Shown here: positions 9,618-17,221 of the stretch, piece after piece | Layout of the letters: each line of letters begins with the position of its first letter | Position numbering within the stretch: position 1 is the first letter of the stretch | Made by a program: the position numbers and the translations under genes | The notes under the pieces: generated by a model | Seen by the model: only the letters and a program-made list of their open reading frames with translations | Told to the model about the DNA's origin: nothing | Databases searched by the model: none | Source: Porogramme epimiltina | Taxonomy: Eukaryota > Basidiomycota > Agaricomycetes > Polyporales > Polyporaceae | Direction of reading: 5' to 3' | DNA length: 24,422 nt | NCBI GenBank assembly: GCA_900155495.1 | Contig: FTLJ01000885.1 | Location: 1 to 24,422, forward strand

Positions 9618-10399
9618 ATGCAACTCCAACTCCCCATGGCGCTGAGCGCCCCATCCAAACTGACAATCGTAAGCACATCTCGCATCCAACTCTGTCTTCA
9701 AGGTTTCTGACGGCGTAGCCTAGAGCCTAGAATACCTTTACCGAGTCCTTCTCAAAGCGTGGCTCTTCGCGTGGCCTCTCGCCTTTCCCGGCGGCATTGC
9801 CGTCTTCAGATACTGGACAGCCGGCACACACCTCTTCACGCGCGCAGGTGCCTGGTATCGCTCGGTGTGCCAGTATCTACGCCCGCCAGCGCCACCATCG
9901 CTGTACCGCACATATCTGAACCAGGCGGCGGAGGAAACGTACTGGGCTGCAGCGGGGCGGGCAAGGCGGGCGCTCGACGCATCTGACGCGAACACGACGC
10001 CCGCGAGCGTGCCGTTGGTGAGATACTATGTCCCCAAGCTCTTGCCGTTGTATAGGGAGGTGAGGGAGAAGGTTCTGGAGGCAACGGATGTCCATTTGCC
10101 TCCGAGAGCGTTCTGCAAATGGCACAGGATGGTGTTCCGTGGGCCGGTATGTGTCTCTCCGTGATAATCGTAGTAGCAAACAGCTCATTGGGCCACAGAT
10201 GCATCCAACACTGGAGCAAGCGAAAAAGCAGATCAAGTACTACAGCAGTCAGGATCGTCGGGAGATCTTACGGATATCCCGCCTTAGAAGCGACGAGGAG
10301 GTGTTCTCGGGCAAGGCGACATGGACTTCGCGGTATGCAAGGGTGTGGAAAGAGTGGTTGAGATCGAAGTCTCCGGACTTGGCTATTGTATTCGAGTGA
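9618..10399 (+). CDS. Hypothetical membrane-associated protein, 224 residues
   Basis: I do not recognise this protein. Exons 9618-9668, 9724-10146 and 10199-10399 join in phase 0 with GT-AG introns (GTAAGC and GTATGT donors; a CTGAC branch point in the first). The ATG lies in a good ACCACC context. The N-terminal 17 residues come from a tiny first exon. The second exon starts SLEYLYRVLLKAW and runs into one hydrophobic segment (AWLFAWPLAFPGGIAVFRYW), a likely membrane anchor. The middle is Tyr/Arg/Ala-rich (VRYYVPKLLPLYREVREK), and the last exon is strongly basic (KKQIKYYSSQDRREILRISR) and ends DLAIVFE. Basic, hydrophobic and Arg-rich character would fit an inner mitochondrial membrane protein, but nothing proves location. 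The two conserved-looking splice joins and long open middle exon argue that it is real. Confidence 0.72.
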
Positions 10400-10541
10400 C
10401 CTCTGCTCCCTGGAGATTTGTATCACATCGATGGTTTCTTTCGTGCCTACATTACTGTACTTTTTATAATGCGATCATCATCTGGTGGCTTTTTTCGTCA
10501 GCCACTCGTGTCTTCCACCATAGTGAGACCCACCTCCGAGC
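10400..10541. other. Convergent 3' intergenic region
   Basis: Only 142 bp separate the stop of the unknown gene (plus) and the stop of GRC3 (minus). The sequence is T-rich, with TTTTTATAATG near 10460, and must hold both polyadenylation regions, so the two transcripts probably overlap at their 3' ends. Confidence 0.5.
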
Positions 10542-13061
10542 CTACATCTGCCCCCGCCGCATCAAGTTCCGCCTCACGCGCCGGCGCTCCCCACCCGCTC
10601 CCTCGCCCTTGCCCCAGCGCAAAAACGGTACCCTTCCGCGCTCGCAACCCGCGACGTCCCCGCCGTCATCGAGCGTGCGGAAGTCGAGCATGCCCCACAC
10701 GGGCAGCTGCAGCTCGCCCATCACAAGCACGTGTGCGCCGCCGAGGAGGGACGGGGGGACGGGAGTGATGAGGTGCAGTCGTGGAGCGTGCGCGAGGGAG
10801 AGCGCGCGCACCAGTGCGAGGCCGAGGCAGCGCGAGGTGTGTGGAGATGGTGGAGAGGCGCCTTGGGTGTACGGCAGGACTGAGGTGGGGGCGGAGTCGT
10901 CGAGGGTACCGGGCTCGCAGCTGACGAGGGCGACGAGGGAGCCGTTGAGGGTGCGCTGGACTTCGGAGGGGACAACGTCTTCCGTGCCCGCGCCGGAGAG
11001 AATGATGCGGTCCACAGCCGTTTGACAGTCGACTTCGAATGGCGGCTGCGCACAAAGGGGAAGGGAAGTATTCCATGTGCATGCCGTCGTGGAGGTATAC
11101 AGGGTGGGGAGGGGCAGTTCTGGGAAGACTGCATGGAGATACGAGAGTACAGAGAGATTTCGATGGTCGGCTGCGGTGTAGTTAGACAAGATGAGAGAGG
11201 GTGGGATGCCTTTGACGAGGTGGACATCGGTGCTTCCATTCTCGTATGGAGCTTCGAGTGGACCGGAAGGGTGAAAGTCGTCTTCAGGGGTGGCGGCGTC
11301 GAAGGAGAAGACATGAGACGGCTCGGTGATCTCCTCGACTTTACGTGTGAGGTCAGCACCGAGACCCCTCGTCCAGCCCATTGTGTTGACGACCAACGGG
11401 ATGACCGTGCTGATGGGGCCGTTCTCTTCATCCATAAGCGCATCCTCGTCCAACGTGGCATTTTGCACGTCGAGGTGGTAGACCTGCATGAGCGCTTGTA
11501 TACAGTCCAGATAGTGCGACGGCGAGGTGCGAGGAGACGTCGCGCCGACATAATGGGAAGCGTGTGGGATACTGGGGTGAGTGAATGGCGGACCTGGGAA
11601 AACCGCATAAGTAAGATTTATGCAGTTATATGCGTGATCAACTTACCGAATACGGGCTGATCTAGCACACTTAGACTGACCATCCCACCCGGGGTAAATT
11701 CTGACTGTCCAAGATCACATTCCAAGTAGGCTACTCGGCGATACCTAGACGGGTGCACTATTAGACAGAACCAGCATGCCGGACTCGCTTCACTCGCCTC
11801 GAAAGAAGTCGGTTCAGCAGTAGCTTTGCAAACGTGCTCTTGCCCGCATTCTTGGGCCCCTTCACGAAACAAACCAGTCTGTGCAGAGGATCCTCTTCGT
11901 TCAAGGGAATGCCGTGTGGAATTGCTGCATCCCAAGAAGCTGGAATGGTATATGGCAAGGTGTCGGGCGTTTGGTGGGAGAGCTACACACGACATCTCAG
12001 AGAAGAGGAAGCAGTATATTGTCCACGCGAAAACGTACAAAGTACACGCTGTCAAGACCTAAGTCGAGCTGCAACTGGCTACGGTGCCACCGTGATGGCG
12101 CGAAAGCTCCGTCGAATGTCCTGCAGATCTTTCCCAAGCCTTCGACGCCTGTGACCATCTCTTGTATCGAGATGACAGCGTCATATCCCTGCGCTGCGGG
12201 GAGGATATTCGCAGGCAGTGAAGGTGATTGCGTATTTTTGGAGGGTGCCCGTTGACATTGGATGACGGGAATTGGGGACGAGCGAGGGGCGAAAACACGG
12301 TGGGATGTCGCGGAAGCCTGCAAAGACACACCGGCCAGAGATATGGTACCACGGAGAATGGTCAGAGAGTACACGCCCAGGAGTGCGATGGTCTCCGACT
12401 GTTTGAGAAGCAGGAGTGCGCGTTTTCCCAAGCAGTCTCCGGCTACGACGTCGGCCGAGTCGAGTGGAAGGACGTTCTGCTGCAGGATTGGCTTGAATGT
12501 TGATAACCGTGCCGGGGCCGCTTCTAGAGGGCGTGAAGAGGGGGGAATATTGAGGGTATCAAGTACCAAGGGCTCAGCTGTACCGTTTTCATCCTCATCT
12601 TCATCCGAGGAGTCAGATAGCGGCGCGCTCGGAGACCATGCGCGAGACCGTCTTTTGGCTGCTGTTTTGGCTGTTGGTTGTATACGCAGTGGGCTCTCGT
12701 CGTCACTAGAAGAACTTTGAGAGGACTCTGACGACTCGCTATCGCTCTCGTCCACGGCAATAACGTCGTCTTGCAGCTTGAATCCGTCAGATGGGGTCGG
12801 CTGAGCGAAGTAACGGGCTGGGGACGACTTGCGGTTCTGGGTTTTCTTTTTCTTTGTTGAGCCCTCTTGATACGAGCTGAGCTTACGCTTAGAAGGAGGC
12901 TTTTGACTCGAGGGCTTCTGAGCTGAAGAAGGACCCTTGACTTTTTGCTCTGGCGGAGGGATGGAAGGCGGGGGGGCAGCCGTCGGCGGGGCAGATGAGG
13001 ACGGGGACTGCGCCTGCGTTTGCGCAAGACGTGCTTTGCGGGCTGCGACCGCGCTGAGCAT
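10542..13061 (-). CDS. GRC3: GRC3/NOL9-type polynucleotide 5'-hydroxyl kinase
   Basis: Grc3 phosphorylates the 5' hydroxyl left by Las1 cleavage in ITS2, allowing exonucleases to mature 5.8S/25S rRNA; it acts in the nucleolus (family knowledge). Exons on the minus strand: 13061-12039, 11982-11798, 11744-11647 and 11593-10542, giving 785 residues. The N terminus is disordered, Ser/Pro-rich and basic (TKKKKTQNRK), followed by an acidic stretch (SDSSDEDEDENG); this looks like nuclear-localising sequence. The kinase core shows the P-loop GPKNAGKST (residues 383-391) and YLECDLGQSEFTPGG with Asp413. Then come THPSIPHASHYVGATSP and, in the C-terminal half, PLVVNTMGWTRGLG. The second intron (11797-11745, 53 nt) has a GC donor. 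This is the only choice found that keeps frame and gives RYRRVAYLE. The gene shares a 181-bp promoter with TSR2. Confidence 0.95.
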
Positions 13062-13242
13062 CCTCAGATAGTAGGGGAGAGAGAAGAACGTGGGCGAGGA
13101 AAGATGTGGATGAGGACAAGAGGAGAGGTAAAGCAAGACCGGACCGCACGAGCGGGACCGAGCGCCCGCACGAAATTTCGTCTCCCAGATCTTCAAGCGG
13201 CAGCCATCTCTTCAACCTCTTTCACGCCCGCACACGCCCGCC
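13062..13242. promoter_or_regulatory. Compact divergent promoter, GRC3 / TSR2
   Basis: Only 181 bp lie between the GRC3 and TSR2 start codons, so both 5' UTRs and both core promoters are packed here. The sequence is purine-rich on the plus strand (GGGAGAGAGAAG, GAGGAGAGGTAAAG) and turns pyrimidine-rich before the TSR2 ATG (CTCTTCAACCTCTTTC). Both genes act in ribosome biogenesis, so joint control is plausible, but this is inference. Confidence 0.6.
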
Positions 13243-13806
13243 ATGTCCTCCTCTGCACCACCCCCAGCGTCCGTGCTCTTCGCCCGCGGCGTCATCGCCC
13301 GCCTCGCATACTGGCCCGCACTCCGTATCGCCGTCGACCAGGGCTGGGGCGGCCCCGAGTCCGCAGAGAAGCGCACCTGGATCGCGTCCGTGCTCGTTGA
13401 CGATTTCGAAGAGCAAGAGCCCAAGCCCGATGTCGACTACGTCGAGGATCGCCTTCTGCAGGTCATGGCGGACGAATTCGACGCTGTCCTCGAGGACGGG
13501 AGCGCAGAGGCGGTCGCAAAGGATATCATCAGGCTTTGGGAGGAAGTTTCTGGCGGGAAAGCGGCGCTACTAGGCGAATTTGAGGAGAGGGCAGACAAAT
13601 TCAAGGGGAAGAAGGTCGAGGTCGAGGAGGTGGCGGGCGACAACAGTGATTGGGAGGACGAGAGCGATGACGACGAGGAAGAGGACCACGACGGCGCGAA
13701 TGAAGCACCGCAGCTTATCGACCACAGGCAACGACCCAAAGAGGAACCTGAAGTGGACGAGGACGGATTCACTACGGTTAAGGGCAAGGGCAAGGGCCAT
13801 AGGTGA
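13243..13806 (+). CDS. TSR2: Pre-rRNA processing protein TSR2
   Basis: Tsr2 is the dedicated chaperone that brings the ribosomal protein eS26 (Rps26) to pre-40S particles and is needed for 20S pre-rRNA maturation (family knowledge). A single intronless frame of 187 residues, the only intronless gene here, starts in a good CGCCATG context. The family core is present: LAYWPALRIAVDQGWGGPES, the lysine-tryptophan region after it, VLVDDFEEQ, DYVEDRLLQVMADEFDAVLE with DGSAEAVAKDIIRLWEE. The typical acidic stretch follows (NSDWEDESDDDEEEDHDG), then the C-terminal DEDGFTTVKGKGKG. Length fits the family. The gene is divergent from GRC3. Confidence 0.94.
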   Translation: MSSSAPPPASVLFARGVIARLAYWPALRIAVDQGWGGPESAEKRTWIASVLVDDFEEQEPKPDVDYVEDRLLQVMADEFDAVLEDGSAEAVAKDIIRLWEEVSGGKAALLGEFEERADKFKGKKVEVEEVAGDNSDWEDESDDDEEEDHDGANEAPQLIDHRQRPKEEPEVDEDGFTTVKGKGKGHR

Positions 13807-14022
13807 TCTCACTTGTACTCATAGTACGTGAATATATTTCTGTCAGTCGGCACACGCTCTGAAGAGCTGGCCCAGAACTCAAAAGGCAGCACAGTCTGTC
13901 GTGTAAAGTGTGTACGAATCCAACGATGGCTACCTGCCGATTAGATTCTAGTCGTACAACATCGTTTTTAGCACGGTGTCGCACGTGTGTATGTGGTCCG
14001 TAAAGTAATGCTACCATGACCT
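13807..14022. other. Convergent 3' intergenic region
   Basis: TSR2 (plus) and malate dehydrogenase (minus) end towards each other across 216 bp. The DNA is less GC-rich than the genes and contains AATATATTTC about 30 bases past the TSR2 stop, a likely polyadenylation region. No gene is visible. Confidence 0.5.
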
Positions 14023-15287
14023 CTACTGCGAGACGAACTTGAGACCCTTCTCGATGTTCTTCTTGAGGTCGGGCAGGCACGCCGCGAGGAGCTCCTCCTC
14101 CTCCTTGGTGAGGTCACCGAGGCCGTGGATCTTCTCAACACCGTTCGGCTGGATAAAACATGGTTAGCATTGCAGGTGGGCGCAAGGAGGTGAAAAGCAC
14201 GTACGCCGAGCTCGACGTTCGAGGAGAAGAAGTCGATGCCCTGGCTGGCGAAGAGCGGGCTCTTCACGAACGTGGGGACAACAACACCCTTCTCGCCGTG
14301 GAGAGCGCGGAGGAGGTCGCCAGTGAAGCGCGCACCAGCGTACGCCATGGAGAGCGTCGCGGAGCCGGCACCGTCCTTGGCCTGGACGACCTCGTCACCA
14401 CCGAACTGGATGCGGTGGACGAGCTTCTTGTAGGCCTCGCCGGTGACGCTCGTGCCGTAGGGGGTCTGGGAGATGAGGGGGACGATGGTCGCGCCGGAGT
14501 GGCCGCCGACGACGGTGACGGGGACGTTCTTGGGGTCGGCGCCGGCAATGCCAGCGAGGAAGCGCTGTGCGCGGACGACGTCGAGGGTGGTGACACCGAA
14601 GATGTGGGCGGGGTCGTATACACCAGCCTTCTCGAAGACGGCGGAGACGATGGGGACGGTGGAGTTGACGGGGTTGGAGATGACAAGGACGTGGGCCTTG
14701 GGGGAGACGCGGGCGATGGCGGAGGCGAGGTCGCGGACGATGGAGGCGTTGGTGTTGAAGAGGTCGTCACGGGTCATCTGTATTGTGGGGTTAGAACGGG
14801 GGCCTAGGTTCGGCGGAGAGACGGAAGGTGCTTACACCGGGCTGGAGGGAAGACAGTAAGGTTAGACGTGCGGTGAAAAGTATGGGAGATGAGGACGAAC
14901 CTTGCGGGGAACGCCAGCAGGGATGACGACAACGTCGGTGCCCTCGAGGGCCTCGTCGAGCTTGTCGGCAGCGTAGCCTTTGACCTGAGTGGAAGGAGGG
15001 AGAGAGTGTGTGTGAGTGAGCGTTACACGTAGCAGGCGCATAGAGGGAAGGAGACGGACCTCGCTGTTGGTGTCGATGTGGCTGACGTCGGCAGCAACAC
15101 CGGGGGCACCACGGATGTCGTAGAGACTGAGCTCGGTGACATGGGGGTTGAGCTTGAGGAGGAGGGACAAGGGCTGGCCGATACCTCCACCGGCGCCGAG
15201 GACAGCGACCTTGGACTGGCGGGCAGCGGAGGAGGAGAAGTGGCGGGACGGGGCGGCGAGGGAGCGGGCGGCGGCGCGGGCGAACAT
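14023..15287 (-). CDS. MDH1: Malate dehydrogenase, mitochondrial, NAD-dependent
   Basis: Oxidises malate to oxaloacetate with NAD+ in the TCA cycle. Exons on the minus strand: 15287-15060, 14984-14901, 14841-14836, 14777-14205 and 14148-14023, giving 338 residues. Residues 1-24 are a mitochondrial presequence ([20 protein letters not shown]). The NAD fold starts [13 protein letters not shown] (from residue 28). Substrate and catalytic residues match the family at a constant offset of 22 from E. coli numbering: Arg103, Arg109, Asp172, Arg175 and His199 (in [10 protein letters not shown]). The active-site loop reads AGVPRKPGMTRDD; its Pro-Gly comes from a 6-nt exon flanked by GT-AG introns. No peroxisomal SKL-type ending is present (ends FVSQ), so this is the mitochondrial form. 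The gene is divergent from cyclin C with 231 bp between starts. Confidence 0.97.
14836..14841 (-). other. MDH1: 6-nt microexon of the malate dehydrogenase gene
   Basis: On the minus strand the order is CTCCAG, then CCCGGT, then GTAAGC. The exon encodes Pro105-Gly106, in phase 0 on both sides. The flanking introns are 14900-14842 (59 nt) and 14835-14778 (58 nt). Without these six bases the loop would read RKMTR, lacking two residues that are nearly invariant in the family. Confidence 0.92.
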
Positions 15288-15518
15288 GGCGACGGTCGTG
15301 GCTGTTTTCGTGTACGGCGGGGGGAGGATGGCGGGGGAGGAAAAGGTGGGGAGAGAGCCCGTGGGACGCGTCCAGGCGCGTTTTGAGGTCGAGCCTCGGA
15401 GGACATCGGAAGTCCGGCGCCGACGCGTCCACCGACGCCTGCGGGCATGCGCACGCTCCCCCACCCCCCACCCCGCGCCACCCAGCCTCGCTCCCCCACC
15501 CATGGCTCCGAGTCCGAA
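15288..15518. promoter_or_regulatory. Divergent promoter, malate dehydrogenase / cyclin C
   Basis: These 231 bp, very GC-rich, separate the two starts. On the cyclin C side an out-of-frame ATG in a strong context (CACCCATGG) lies at 15502-15504, 17 bases before the coding start, and may act as an upstream start if transcription begins before it. No TATA box is seen. Confidence 0.55.
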
Positions 15519-17017
15519 ATGGCCACCGACTTCTGGTCGAGCTCGCACTAGTACGTCCGACCCCGTCCGTGCCCCAGCGAGCGCCCCTCACCCCCCGCTG
15601 CGGCAGCAAACGCTGGCTCGTCGATAGGTCCACCCTCCTCCAGGCCCGCTCAGACGACCTCCTCTACGTCGGCAGCCCGGACAATCTCGGGCTCCTCAAC
15701 ATATTCTTCGCAAACCGTCCGTGTCCCCGTGTCCACCATTCCGAATCACACCCGCTCACGCCCCGTCCGCAGTGATCTCGAAGCTCGGCAAGAAACTCCA
15801 GCTCAGGCAGCGGGTCATCGCGACCGCCACCGTCTTCTTCCGCCGTTTCTACGTCAAGAACTCGTACTGCGAGACTGATCCCTTCATCGTCATCGCCGCC
15901 TGCTGCTATGTCGCCGCAAAGGCGGAGGAGTCTCCCGTCCACATCAAGAACGTCGTCTCCGAAGCACGCATCCTCTTCGGTACTGTCCTTTCATCCTTCC
16001 CTGCACCTACACAGCTCATGTGCCTACAGCCGACGAGTATGGCATGAAAACCTTTCCGTCCGACAACTCTAAGCTCGCGGAGATGGAGTTCTATCTCGTC
16101 GACGAGCTCGAATGCGACCTGACCGTCTTCCACCCCTACCGCACCCTCACGACCTTGTGTGGCAAGGAGGGCGGCGCCGCCATTCCCGAAGCGGAAGCAG
16201 GCGAAGCCGACGCCGACGACGTCGACGGCCCCCGCTTCTGGGGCACCGGCGAGGGCAGGCTCGAGCTTCAGGAGGGCGCGTTGCAGATGGCATGGTGCGT
16301 GTCCTCGTCTCATGACGGCCGCCCGTATATTGACGTACATGGGTTCCGCCTAGGTTCATCATCAACGACACTTACCGCTCCGAGCTCTGCCTCCTCTACC
16401 CACCACACCTCATCGCCATCGCTGCCATTTACCTCGTCCTCGTCTTTCACGCCCCCACGCGTGCTGCGATACAGCAATCCGCCGCCAATACAGCGCATGC
16501 GGGCGCGAGCGGGGGCCCAGCGCACCACAGCCGCTCAGGCTCGCCTACGCGCCGCTCGTCGCGCTCCGCGTCCCATGGTCAGAAGAAGGTGCAGCACCAG
16601 CCACAGGACATTGTCGGCTTCATGGCTGGCCTCAACGTCAGCATGAGCCTCGTCGCGACCGTCGCACAAGAGATCGTCTCGCTCTATGCGCTTTGGGAGC
16701 GGTACAGCGAGGACGCGAACGCGAACGCGACGGCCCGCGCCGCATTCTTGCAGCGCTCCTCAGCGGCGGGTTTAGGCGGCGGTGCCGGCGTCAAGAGGAG
16801 TGCTGGCGGGAGCGGGAGGGCGGGCAGGAGCGGAGGTGCACCCGTGGCTGCAGTGGTCAAGGAAGACGGGACGCAGAACGACACTGTGACACCAATGTTC
16901 CTCGTCCAGCTTTTGCTCGAGATGCGTGAGAGGCGGATGGAAGACATGGCTCATCCCGCGAGTGGGAGACCTGTTGCAGTCAACAAGATGTTGGAGCGAA
17001 CACAGGCAGCAGGATGA
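15519..17017 (+). CDS. SSN8: Cyclin C, RNA polymerase II Mediator kinase-module subunit
   Basis: Pairs with Cdk8 in the Mediator kinase module and regulates polymerase II transcription; in yeast it also moves to mitochondria under stress (family knowledge). Exons: 15519-15550, 15607-15716, 15773-15979, 16030-16294 and 16354-17017, giving 425 residues. The start [18 protein letters not shown] is diagnostic. Cyclin box 1 shows [38 protein letters not shown] and [19 protein letters not shown]. Cyclin box 2 starts [20 protein letters not shown]. The protein is much longer than human cyclin C (283 residues) because of three inserts: an acidic one at about residues 161-196, an Ala/Ser/Arg-rich one inside box 2 ([11 protein letters not shown] to SASHGQKK), and a Gly/Ser-rich one near the C terminus ([19 protein letters not shown]). 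All introns are GT-AG and in frame. Confidence 0.95.
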
Positions 17018-17221
17018 GCTGCTTTGTAGTATAGGTTTTTGCATCATTTCTACTGACGCTGAGGCTTTGCTAAAGGAGAGATGATTATATACCCGGTACT
17101 GTACGCAATATGACAGAGTCCTTGTATATACATAGCTGCATCAATACCAATATATATGTACGAGACGAACAGCACTGCTGACAAGAACTTTCGAAATAAC
17201 GCATGTAGGAGGCAAGGCACA
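17018..17221. other. Convergent 3' intergenic region, AT-rich
   Basis: Cyclin C (plus) and PMT2 (minus) end towards each other across 204 bp. The DNA is AT-rich with several TATATA-type stretches (17087-17092, 17125-17130, 17151-17158), as expected for polyadenylation signals on both strands. No gene is visible. Confidence 0.5.

Noticed and set aside
14160..14807. Plus-strand frame of 215 codons, Gly/Asp/Val-rich
   Set aside because: Mirror of malate dehydrogenase exon 4. The minus-strand protein is unmistakable.
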